Position numbers and translations under genes: made by a program | The notes under the pieces: generated by a model | The model's database searches: none | Seen by the model: only the letters and a program-made list of their open reading frames with translations | Told to the model about the DNA's origin: nothing | Assembly (NCBI RefSeq): GCF_047495875.1 | Contig: NC_092474.1 | Coordinates: 6,589,001-6,653,000 of the forward strand | Length of the DNA: 64,000 bases | DNA from: Pithys albifrons albifrons | Taxonomy: Eukaryota > Chordata > Aves > Passeriformes > Thamnophilidae | Direction of reading: 5' to 3' | In this document: piece by piece, positions 48,701 to 60,700 of the stretch | How the letters are laid out: the number at the start of each line of letters is the position of its first letter | Position numbering within the stretch: the first letter of the stretch is position 1

Positions 48701-51700
48701 CCACAACAATTCACGTGAAGCCAGAATAGTTCCCCGAGCTCAGTATCTGCCTGAATGTGAGTCTTTAATTGCAATCAGGCAGTTATTTCCAGATCAATAT
48801 AGAAAAGTTCCCTCAGCATCTCTGGTGGGAGCCACTCTGGCTGCCCAGCTGAGCCATCCCTGCCCCAGGAGCCACTGATCCTGCACAGTGTCACAGCAGC
48901 CACACATTCTCTAACCCAGCTGACAACACACTTACCAGAATTTATGTGGTTTCCATAGCGACGGCTCAGAATTCCCAAACCCATCTTTGCCCCTTTCTGG
49001 AGCACAGAGCCTGCACAGCCTGAGCTCTGCTCTGTCCTCCTCACTGCCCACGTTTCTGGGACCACCTCCTGGGCAATCCTGTGTGAAACCCTTCACTGCC
49101 ACATGGACACTGCTCCTCCTAAATCCCAGGGAGGATTTTGCATGGAATATTTTCCCTGCTCCCCAGAGCCAGCCTGAACCCAGTGAGCACCATTCTGTGG
49201 CCACTGTGCTTGAGCACGGTGTGACAGGAGGTGTTGGGACACCTGGGATAACCAAGGCCCTCCCAGACCTGAACACACCACAGCCCAAACACCACATTCA
49301 GGAAATGCAACAGGCAGCATTCCCACATTCCCAAGATTCCGATTACAGCCTCCTCACAGACTAACAAGGCAAGGAAACTGTCTCATCAGACCCTCCAGAT
49401 CTTGGGGCCATCTCCTTGTGGGCAGGACAGGCTAGGGGGCAACTGAACTGCCACTATTCCCATCTGCAAGGGGATGGATTCACCTGGATTCACTCCTGTG
49501 CTTCCCAGATGCAGATGCCTGTCCTGGCAGTGGGATGGGCCCTGCTGGCAGATCCAGCAGGATGCACACAGCAGATTCCTGGAGTTCAGCTGGACAACAG
49601 GGGGGCCGCAGGGCAGCCTGCCAGCCCACAGCTGGGGCTGGGGGTCCCTTCCCTTGGGGCTTTCTGTGCCAAAACACAGAAGGATTTCACCAGTGCTGCC
49701 AAGTCCTTCCCAAGTTACAACTCTCCCTGAAAACACCAGGTTGCCTCAAAGACTCTGAAGTAATTTAGGAAAGGCTGTGGGAGGGGGAGCAGCTCCCACA
49801 GGCTGCTGGGGACGGTGTCCTACCACGCCACTACTCAGATGCAGAGTGAGTCAGTGCTGAGCCCACACGTCTGGGACTCTGCTCAGCCTCTCCACAGGCT
49901 CCTGAGGCTCAGGGAACCTGAGCATCACTCCTGGCAGCAGCTCAAGGGATTTAGGAACCGGACACATCTACAGTCACTGATCCTCAGCACTTCCAAACAG
50001 GACTCTTGGGGAAAAATCAGCCTCTTGGCTGTAAAAATATTATGCCCATTGCAGGATCCCCCTCGTCTGCACAGCTGCTGCCTCAGAAAGGCAGCCTATA
50101 AACCCATACCCTCTATGTCCTTCCTTCTGGACAAGGTCTTCCCCAGATTCCTTCCTGGTGTGCCTGTCCCCAGAACTGCCCCACAAGGACCGAGCCCACC
50201 ACCTCAGTGCCTGTAAATCTGTTTTATCTTCTGGCACGTAGCACTGATCCAAGCTGGATAACTAAGCCCATACTTTCACATTCCAACAACATGTTCAAAA
50301 TATAATAATAAAAAATAAAATGTAATTTCAGAGAGTCTTTTTCTCCCTATAAACTGCCTTCAGAAAGGGATGTGCAGGGACTCCAGTCCCAGCACTTCCT
50401 GAAGCAGCACAGTCCACGCACAGAGTGGAGTTTGAGCAGACATAGGCACAGCACTTTGCAGAGACAGAGCCCACACAAACAGCTTTAAACAGCACCCTGA
50501 AATACATCCCAAATACTCCTCATTGTCAGTGGGGAGAGCAGGAGTAAGAAGAATTCAGCAGCTCCATTCCCTCAGTGCTGGTCCATGGCCCTTTTCCCTC
50601 CCAGCAGCACCAGCAAGTGCCTGTCAGTCCCCTTGGCTACATCTCCAGCTTGTGCTCCTTCTCACCCTGCCCTGGGTCCCTCCCGGGTTACACAACCCTC
50701 TGTCAGCAGCACTTCCACACTGACCTCCACCACTCCGGGTTCGGCTCATCCCATCCCCGTGCACCGACCACGGCCCCAGAGCTGCAGCCTCAGAGCTGTG
50801 AATGTTCCCCCCTGGCTCCGGGCATGCTCTGGCCCCAGAGCTGTCCCTCTCCCCTGGCTCCGGGCAGGCTGTGCCCCAGAGCTGTCCCTCTCCCCTGGCT
50901 CCGGGCAGGCTGTGCCCCAGAGCTGTCCCTCTCCCCTGGCTCCGGGCAGGCTGTGCCCCAGAGCTGTCCCTCTCCCGGTGGCTCCGGCCCCTCGCACGCA
51001 CCTTGTGGTGGCCCGAGACCTGCTCGCGGCTCCGGCCCAGCTCCTCCGCCAGCCGCACGTTCTCCTCCTGCAGCGCCTCGAGCTGCTGCGACCTGAGCGC
51101 TGCTGCCACTTGGAGCTCCTCGCTGCGAGCACACGGAGAGGAGCATCGTTACCATAGGAACGGCACCGGCAGGGAAAACCGGGGGAGAGCTTGGAAAAAA
51201 CACGTCCTGGTCACGTGCAGAGGGGAGAGGGGGATGGCAAGGACAGCCCATGGGGAGCTCGGATGGCAGGGACAGCCCTGGGATGGCAAGGACAGCCCAT
51301 GGGGAGCTGGGATGGCAGGGACAGCCCATGGGGTGGCAGGGACAGCCCTGGGGTGGTGGGGACAGCCCATGGAGGGGCTGGGATAGCAGGGACAGCCTGG
51401 GATGGCAGGGACAGCCCATGGGGGGGCTGGGATAGCAGGGACAGCCCTGGGATGGCAGGGACAGCCCATGGCGGGGGGGGGCTGGGATAGCAGGGACAGC
51501 CCTGGGGTGGCTGGGATAGCAGGGACAGCCCTGGGATGGCTGGGATAGCAGGGACAGCCCTGGGGTGGCTGGGATAGCAGGGACAGCCCTGGGGTGGCTG
51601 GGATAGCAGGGACAGCCCTGGGGTGGCTGGGATAGCAGGGACAGCCCTGGGGTGGCTGGGACAGCCCATGGAGGGGGGGGGCTGGGATGGCAGGGACAGC

Positions 51701-54700
51701 CCTGGGGTCGCAGGGACAGCCCATGGGGAGCTGGGATGGCAGGGACAGCCCTGGGGTGGCAGGGACAGCCCATGGCTCGGGGTAACCCCGGATGGAGCAG
51801 CAGTAGCAGCACAGAACAACTTCTCCTCCTCTCTGTTTCTCAGAGATGGGATCTAAGTCCAGACTCTGAGTTCTGTGTGTTCCCAGGGCTTGGATTTGGG
51901 AACACAGGACAGGGATTGACAGGAGTCTTGGCAGGGTTTGCAGCTTGGGCTTTCACAGAAGGGAGTTTTGCAGCCAGAGGTAAAACAGCAGAATTGCTTA
52001 AAAAGCAAAAAAAGAATGAAAAACAAAGCCAGAAAAAAAAGCAACAGGAAAAACGTGGCTTCCAGTTCCAGCTATTCAGCTGCTCCCTGCAAGGTCTGGC
52101 ATCCAAACACTCAGGAAAGCTCAGGATCACAGGAAAGGTTCTCATCTATTCCAGCATTTTAACAGATATAAAACTGAAAGTGAGACAAAACCAAAGCTGA
52201 AGGAAAGAAAAAGAAAAAAAGGCTTTGCAGGTTTCATCAGCCTGTGCTGCTCCTCACGGATGTAGTTGCCTTAAAAGTAGCTTATTATTTTCAACAGATT
52301 TTGGGAAATATTTTGCATGCTGCCTGGAACACAAGTGACTAACACAAGGTTTTAGACTTGCCATCTTTCAAAAAAAAATCCCAAAAATCCCCTTCATTTC
52401 ACTGAACAGTAATTTTTATGACTTTTGTTTTTATAAAAAGGAGCCCCAGTACTCCTGGGTGCCAATACTACAGAGCTAACCCTGACTGGAATATTAACAA
52501 TACTTTTATCACTGTGGGAAGCAGAAGAACCCCTGAGTCAGGAACTTACTGAAGCACCTCAGAATCCAAGGATCTGTGGTCTGTCTCTGGGCACATTCAG
52601 CCAGGATTCTGAGTTACTTGGAGTTCAGCATTTCATGTGACTCAGGTTTTCTAACCATTTCTTCTGTCTGGTCTCACCTGAGCAATTCCCAGAGTGATTC
52701 CCACAGGCTGGATCCAAGGGGCTGGATCTCCCCTCTGACATCTCATCTCATGCCCTCAGGTGGCACAACAATTATTTCAAACAAATTATTTCAACCAATG
52801 CCCCAAGGATTTGCTTCAATTCCCTTCAGCAACTGAGGAGCAACATTCTGATGTGAAGCTTTACACATGTCAAAGCAACATCTCATTGTGACCCAATATC
52901 TGCTTTGTAAGTAAAAGTACCAGAGAAACAGTTTTTAAAAGAATCAAAGGTAAATGTAATTCCAAAAATCAAGACATTTAACCCTGAAATACTTACAATT
53001 CTTTCCTAAGTTCTTCCACTTTCTTGTTCTCCAGATTCAGCAGCTCTTTGGATTTATGAAGTTCCTCTTCATTTTTCAGGTTGTTTTGTTTCAGCATGTC
53101 CAACTTAGGGAGGAAAATACCCTCATTACAGCAATGAAACCACACAGTTCTCAGCTGGAAATGGTGGTCACGAAATGGGGGCCTGAGCTGGTCCCTTCTC
53201 CATCTTCAGCCCTTAAATTAACCCAGCCTGTATGTCATGAGACTTTCTGCATCCCAACTGAGCAGCACAAAGAATTCCAAGTCCTCTGGGACCTCCATCA
53301 AGTGCTGCACCACTCAGAGCACTGTTTGTCTTTAAAGGCAAAGCTTGGTGCTAAAAGGACCTGCTCCTTGATCTTTATTCCTGTAACGTAACTGGTCCAT
53401 TCTGCTTTCCCATACCTTGATTTCTGAGGTTCAGTGGGCTGAGTGCTGTGCCTGCCACCACAGGAAAGGAACTCCTTGCAGAGTGGGACAAAGTGTTGTC
53501 CATCTATTTCCTGAGCATGTGTCCAGCACAGAAACAGCCTGAGCTGTGGCCCCAAAGTGTCCCCACTCAGCCACAGATGATATTATATAAGAGATAATCT
53601 CCAGCATTACAGGACCCTGGGGATTGTTTTTTAATCCAGAAAGTGAACCCCTCCCATCTGAACGTCACCATTTCTAATTCCAATTCTAATTCAGACCCCG
53701 CTGGAAACTGTCCCTGTTCCAGCCCAAGCTGAGGCATTTAGGGCAGCTCAGCTGTCCCTGCCAGAATTCTGGAGCTGCAGATCCCAGGAGCCTCTCCTGC
53801 CTCACACAATTCTTTGTAATTCAACAGTTGTTCTTACAAACCAGGTAAAACCTTCCATAGAAAAGCACTTAAATGTAATTACTTCATTCTGGAGCTTCTC
53901 ATTGGTCTGTCTCGAGTTCTCCAAGGAGGCCAAAGTTTCAATCTTTTCTTTGTGGATGGCATCCTTCTCCTGGGTCACCTTCTCCACAGTCTGCAAAACA
54001 TCTTCTGCCAATTTGGCAGCCTGCACAGAAAGGGGAGTGAGGAAAACCCCCACTTATTACCAAGGGACCTCTGCCAGCCCGAGATGAGCCCCAGTACCTC
54101 ATGCACAGCTCCAGGGTTTGGCAGCTGCTTCCCAGCTCAGCAGGGACTTCAGCTGGGAATTTATTTGCATTTGGAAGCTGCATAAAGTATAAATTTCAGT
54201 GAAGATTCAGTTCCATGCAGAGGCACATCATAACCCCATGCTGTGTCACTGAGGAAATCCCTGGACTGCATTGCTGGACCTCCAGCTCCCACCACTGTGG
54301 TTGTTCTCACCTCTGACCTCTCCAGAGAGCAGCAGTTCAACAGATATTCACTCCCAACAGTCTGCTCTGTTTTCAGGAAATAAGGAATTACAAAAAAAAT
54401 CAACAATTTGGAAAAGAATGACACAGGAGATAAAGCCAATTATGGCATTGTTTTAGTTGTTGTGGCCTCCTGGAAGGAAACACTTCCCAGGGATATTCAG
54501 CTGTCAGGGAGGCATCACCCACAGGGAATCTGCATCCCAATTGGAATTTACAGGGATTTTCTGGTCTTCAAGACACACACCCTGAAATCCAAAATCCTCT
54601 GCACAGTTTGTTGGTGGTGAATACAAAACACTCCTGTGAACACAAGAACAGCAGAGCTGTCAGTGTCTTTCCCACCCCTCACACTGCCTTCACCCAGTTA

Positions 54701-57700
54701 CATTTCCAGGAGCAGTACATGGCTTTGTGTTCCTTGCAGGAACTCAAATTTGGACTTTGTTGTAACTGAGCATAAAGATCTCATCTAACCCCTCATCTCT
54801 CACTGCTCTGGCCTTGGAGCTGCAGTCCTGCCCCTGAAGGGGCTGCTCAGTCTCCTCCCACACTCAGGGAGCAGAACTTCCTTTCACTCACAGTTTACTT
54901 TGTTTCCTTGCAACATTCAGAGCTAACAGAGGCTTTCCTAGTTAAAAGTATTTTAAAATATAATAATAAAGTGCCTTTTAGACTCAGTTACAACTTGTGA
55001 CAAAGCCAGAGTAACACACTCAGAGAGCCCAGAACTCCAGCCTGTTCCCATGGAAATGAAGTGCTGAGTGTGCAAGGAGGTGCAGAGGAAACCAGGTTAG
55101 TGCTCAGGATTAGTACGACTTGACTGTTTAACTACATTAAAATACCTCCAGTTTTTGTGCTACTGTTTGGGCCTGGAGAGTCTCAGTTTCTTTTAGTTTC
55201 AAAGCCAGACTGTCCATCTCCTCCTGCAGCATCTGATTTTTGCCCTGAGACTCCAGCAATTTGCCTGAGAGGTCACTATTAGTTTGTTCTAAAAGTGTAA
55301 CTTTCTCACACAGTTTATAATAATCCTGGGAGAGCTTCTCCTTCTCATTTGCTGTTTCTTCCTTACTCAGGAGCAGCCTCCTCTGCTCAGCCCTCAGGGT
55401 GTCCAGTTCCTCCAGCAGCTTTGTCCTCTGCTCCTCCAGCAGGCCCAGCCTGGGCTGCAGCTCCTCCAGCCTTTGGCAGACCCGGCCGTGCAGCTCCTGC
55501 AATTCCGCTGTGGATTTGGACACGGAAGCAAAGTCCCCCCTCAGCTGCTCCATGCTGCAAACCAGCTGCTCCTTCTCTGCACACAGGGTTTCTCTCTCTT
55601 TCATTATTTCCACCAGTTTCACATCAGATTTTTCCTTCTCCTGAATTAAAAGTTCTTTCTCAGCCAGAAATCCCTTATTTTTCTCTCTCAGCTCTTCCAC
55701 CTCCTTCTCGAAGTAGTTGATGGTGCTCTGCAGTTCCACACGCTCCAACAGGAATGTTTCCATATCCAATTTTCTAGCTTCCTTTTCCATGGTTAAGGTT
55801 TCTCTCACAGCAGCAACCTCTGCATGTGATTCCTGACACCTCTCCTGCAGCTCATCCCTCTCCCTGCTCAGCTTTTCCCTGGCAGAGGAGCAGGACTCCA
55901 GGGAAGACTCTGCAGCAGCCAGCTCACCTTCCAACACCATTCTGGCATCCTGGGCCTCCTTCAGGAGCCTGGAGAGGTCACATTTACAGGCTTTTAGCTC
56001 TTCATTTTCTAGATTCTTCTCTCCCAGTGCTGCCCTGAGGGCTTCAATGGAATCCTGGAGCTCCACCTTCTCCTGGGCCAGAGCATCCCTGGCCTCCACG
56101 CCCAGTTTGTGTTCCCTCCTCAGCTCACACATGGCCTGTGCACAGGACTTGTTCTCCTGGAGAAGCTCTAAGCATTTTGCCTGCAGCTCCTCCTTCTCTT
56201 GGAGAAGAGCTTCGTTGTGCTTTTCCAGCTGCAGGGACTCCTGGACAGCAGATTCCCTTTCCAAGGCCAGCTCCCGAACCTTCTCCATGAGCTTCTCGAT
56301 GACTGCCCCGAGCTCTGGTGCACAAAGAGCCTCTTTCTCTTGAACTAACCGAGAACACTCCAAGCTGAGTGTCTCTCCTGAGGCTCCCATGGCCTCCAGG
56401 AACCGAGTGAGGCTCCCAAGCAGCTGCACGTGGTCTGTGCTCACCCTGGTGAGCTCCCTGTGCTGTGCCTCCAGCTGTGTGTGCATCTCTTGCTCTCTCT
56501 TTTTGAGCACCTGGTTTTCACTGACTGTGTTGTCCAAACTCACCCTCAGCTCTTCCACGTTCTGCAGGAGCCTCTCCCTCTCTGCCTGCAGACTCTGGCT
56601 GCTCTGCAGGACCCTGCTCAGCTCCCTTTTCAGGGCTCCAAGGGTATCTTGAAGAGCTGAGTGTTCCCCCAGGGCTGAATCTCTCTCTGCAGTCACTGCT
56701 GCCAGTTGCTCCTGGAGCTGCCTTTGGTCTTTGGCCAGGGCCTCACAGGAACTTCCCAGCTTCTGAATAACATCATCTTTGTCCTTTATAACTGCATCTT
56801 TCTCATCCAAAAGCCTCCTCTGGTGACTGCCCAGCTCCTGCAGGGCCTGTGTGCTGGCCTGGAGCTGTCCCAGCTGCAGCAGCCGCGCCTCCTCCTCCTG
56901 CGCTGCCCTCAGGAGCTCTCCCTGTGCTGCCTCCAGCTCTGACAATAATCTGCTTTTCTCACAAACCAGAGCTCCCCTCTCTGTGCTTTCCTGCTGCCTT
57001 TTTGCCTCAGCTTCTTCCTTCTGCCTCAGGATTCTCTTATTTTCTGACTTCAGTTCTTCTTGGCCTTGTTGCATTAAGGAAATCTTTGACTCCAGTTCTT
57101 TCAGCTCTGACAACAAGGACTCTCTCTCTAATTTTAAAGTATTGCCCTCCTGTGCCAAAGTCTCTTTTTCTGCCATCAAATCCCTCATCTTGTCTGACAT
57201 TAGTTCAAGTTCTTGTCTGGCTGATGCTAACACAGAGCTCAGGGACTAAAGAAATAAAGTCGGGGAGAAGGGAAAACAAAAATGAAGTCAAGCACACAAA
57301 TGAGAAATGGGCTGTAAGGGCAAAGAGAGCAATTGTCATTTGAGTTCTATAAGTGTATACACTGACACACAGTCCTGGGTGAGCTCAGCTGCTGCCAGAC
57401 ACCCCTGGGGCCCTACACAACACCTCCCAGTCACAGGAGAAGTTCTCAGTGCAATAATAATAATATCATGATTTAGAAGTCCCTACATACAAGATTTCAT
57501 CTTGTTTCTAAAACTACTCTTGACAAATTGTCTGAATGTAAATTAGGAAGAAAAGCCCCAGAATGACTGCACGAGACTTCAAGTGAATTAAAATTAAAAT
57601 GCAGGGAGTTGTATCAGATATTCACTTCCAATTCTCAATTTCACCTTCTGTAGATAATTTTCATTATTCTCTCAAAACTATATTGTTGTAACTCTTTTAA

Positions 57701-60700
57701 TTCAAAACACCACAGCAGTGGTGTTGATATTGTGTGTCAATTTATACACTAAATACTTTGCTAAGCATAAACCAAAGATTGTAGCAAATCTGATGAGGGA
57801 TGAAAGCAAGCAGTAATGTCAAAGAAACAGGAGGAAAAATTCAAATTACTGAAGTCAAGCTACACTCAATAGAAGCAGATCTTGGGAGGTTGTGCTAGAA
57901 TGGCATTCCAGGTGTGCAGCCCTTCTGTGTGAAACAGTTCAAACTGCATCTTAAAATTCAGGCATTTAAAAAGGCAGGGAATGACATTTGGCTCCAGGTG
58001 ACTGTGCAGAGCCAGATATCTAAAAACATAAAATGTTAACACTAAAGAACTGCATTTCATCAATTCCTGTGTAATTTAGAGTAAAACTAACCAGTAAGTC
58101 ACATGTGTTTTTCTTGTCTAACCCCTTTCCATCTACCCTGGAGAAATCCAAAAAGGCAACACTGCAAAAATCTTGCTACGAGAGGCTGAGGCAGAAAAAA
58201 ACAGGGATTCCCTGAGACAGAAAGATTCAACCTTTAAATCATGCAGAGAGTACCCAAATCCACCACCTACTTTGGCCTGTTCCACCTCCTTCCTCAGCTG
58301 CTCAGCCTGTGTCTCCAGCTCGCTGTTCCTGCTCTGGGCAGCGCTCAGGGCCTCCTGTGCCTCCCGCAGGCTCTGTCGGACCCCCTGCAGTTCCGCTCCG
58401 TGTTTGGCCTCCAGCTCAGCCGCTTCTTTGTCCCTCTGGGCCTGCAGGTCCCTGCACTGCTGGTGGCTGCTCTGTACCTGCCCCTCCTGCGGGCACAGAT
58501 GGGTCAGGCAGGGGAAGCAGGGGCAGGGCCCCACATGCTGCCCACTGTGCCACACGTGCCCCTCCCTGTGCCCCACACACCCCTCCCTGTGCCCCACATG
58601 CTGCCCACTGTGCCACACACACCCCTCCCTGTGCCCCACATGCTGCCCACTGTGCCCCACATGCTGCCCACTGTGCCACACACACCCCTCCCTGTGCCCC
58701 ACATGCTGCCCACTGTGCCACACGTGCCCCTCCCTGTGCCCCACATGCTGCCCACTGTGCCACACGCACCCCTCCCTGTGCCCCACACACCCCTCCCTGT
58801 GCCCAGGGCCCTCACCATGGCTGCCAGCTGGGCCTGCAGTCCCTGCACCTCAGCCTGGTGCCTCTGCAGGGCCTCCTGCTGCCCCTGCTCGGCTTTCTGG
58901 GCCGTTTGCTCCACGTTTCTCTCAAGCTGAGCAGCCTTTTCATTCGCCCTGGTGAGCTCCAGTTGTATCTGCTCCAACTGCCTGCACAGCCCAAAGGAAA
59001 GGACATCAGCTTTGCTGACAACACAGGGATGAGGGGGGCAGAATTATGGTCAAGTTATGGGTTCTGTCCAAGCATTTACAAAGAGATTTAATCATTCAAC
59101 AAACCAAGAACGTTTTGCTAAATTCAATATACACAGGGCAGACCAAGCACTTGCTCCTCACTCATGTGCAGAGCAGCTGCCAGAGCAACCCTCACTCTGG
59201 GGTTTGTGAAAGTAAAGAACAATTTCTGTTTGGCAAAAAAACACATTTTCTCTTGGTGGAAAACATGTGACCAAGAAAACATGTGACCCAAGTCTTCTAT
59301 ATATCAAAAAAACCTCAGCTTATCAGGTAATTCAGGAATCACAAAGCACAGCCACAAAACAGTCTAGATCATCAAAAAGGTTGTTTCTTCTGGACAATGA
59401 GAAGACATTACATAACAATTTTAGAACAGAAATGTTTGATGCTCTTCAAATCACTCCCAGGAGCCTGTTTGGATTCATTCACTTTGCTGGAATAAGTCCA
59501 CTTGTCATATCAAATGTGCCACTGGGGAGCATCTTGTTGAGATATTTACAGAAAAATCCAGGAAGGAGCTGGGAGTGTGGGAGGGAGGAATTGGTGTCCC
59601 AGACTCCAAAAGCCAGGAATTACCTCTCCTTGGAGCGCAGCTCATCGTTCATCCTGGTCAGCTGGGCAGAGCTGTCCCCTGAGGACTTCATCATCTCTGC
59701 AATGTCACCCTCCAGCTTGGCTTTGGCTTCCACCAGCTGCTGCTCTCTCTCCTCTCGCTCCTTCAGCCTCCTCTCCATCTCTGGGAAAAACAAAGGTTGT
59801 CAGGCTGGTACATTTAGGAGGGAGGGTGTGCACAGACCAACAGAAATACTGATGTGCAGACCTTGCAAATCACCCCTTAAAATCAAAAATTATGATTGGT
59901 TGAACTTTGAACTGGAGCAAAAGGTTAAGAACTCTTCAGGAATAGTGAAGAGCAACCAGTCATGGACTCTTTGTTTCAGCAGTGAATCCCTCCAGGCCAC
60001 GAAAGGTGGATACAAGTTCTGCCCTGTCAGGGGGCAAGGGGGCAGTGGGGGATCTGCACATCCTCAGCAGGGCAGCACATGGTGAACAGGGGAGGCAAAA
60101 ACATGACTCAGTCTGGGACACCAACAGCCCCTGGGATCCTCCTCCAGGCCCAGCAAGGCCCTGCAGGGTTTGCCTCACTCAGGGCACAGGCCCTGCCCTC
60201 CCCCAGCTCTGGTTTTACACTGGGAGCCACAGCAAGGCCTCCTGAGGGGTGGGAGGAGACCATCAGCCTGGCAGGTTGTGTGATATCCCCAGCAAGGGCA
60301 CAGTGGGTGTGGATAGGGTTGGGAGGGCACTGCAGCCCCTCAGGCTCACTCCTGAGCCTTTGCCATGGCTGCCCATCACCACAGAGTCCAAAAGAATTCA
60401 AACACTGCTTTAACACAGCCAGGCAGCCAGTCCTGGGCCTTGCTGGGCACTGTTCCCTGGTCATCCCCCTCACACCCACAGGAGCTGCTCCCTGCCCAGA
60501 GAAAGGCTCTGCTTTGAAGGCCCAGGAAGCACCTGAGAGGCTGAGCAGGACAGGGGGCACAAAGCTGCTGCAGGTCCCCAAACAGTCCATTTGACTCCTC
60601 CCTTACCAGTCAAACTAGATTTGAGCTGCTCCAGTTCTGAAGACATGAGTGCAAACTGCTCTTCTTTTTGCTTCAGCTTTGTCACCGTTTCTAAGCAAGG

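Noticed and set aside
50624..51819. Long Pro/Cys-rich frames (340 codons and shorter) around 51 kb
   Set aside because: Products of the 41-bp and 29-bp minisatellites; only the exon 51122-51002 frame is coding.
55146..57245. Giant CLIP1 exon as a retained intron or a separate gene
   Set aside because: Intron retention cannot explain 700 clean heptad-patterned codons. It has no plausible start or stop of its own, and both borders are in phase with the flanking CLIP1 exons.
58173..59091. Three 230-260-codon plus-strand frames
   Set aside because: Antisense of CLIP1 coiled-coil exons plus the 58.5-kb minisatellite.
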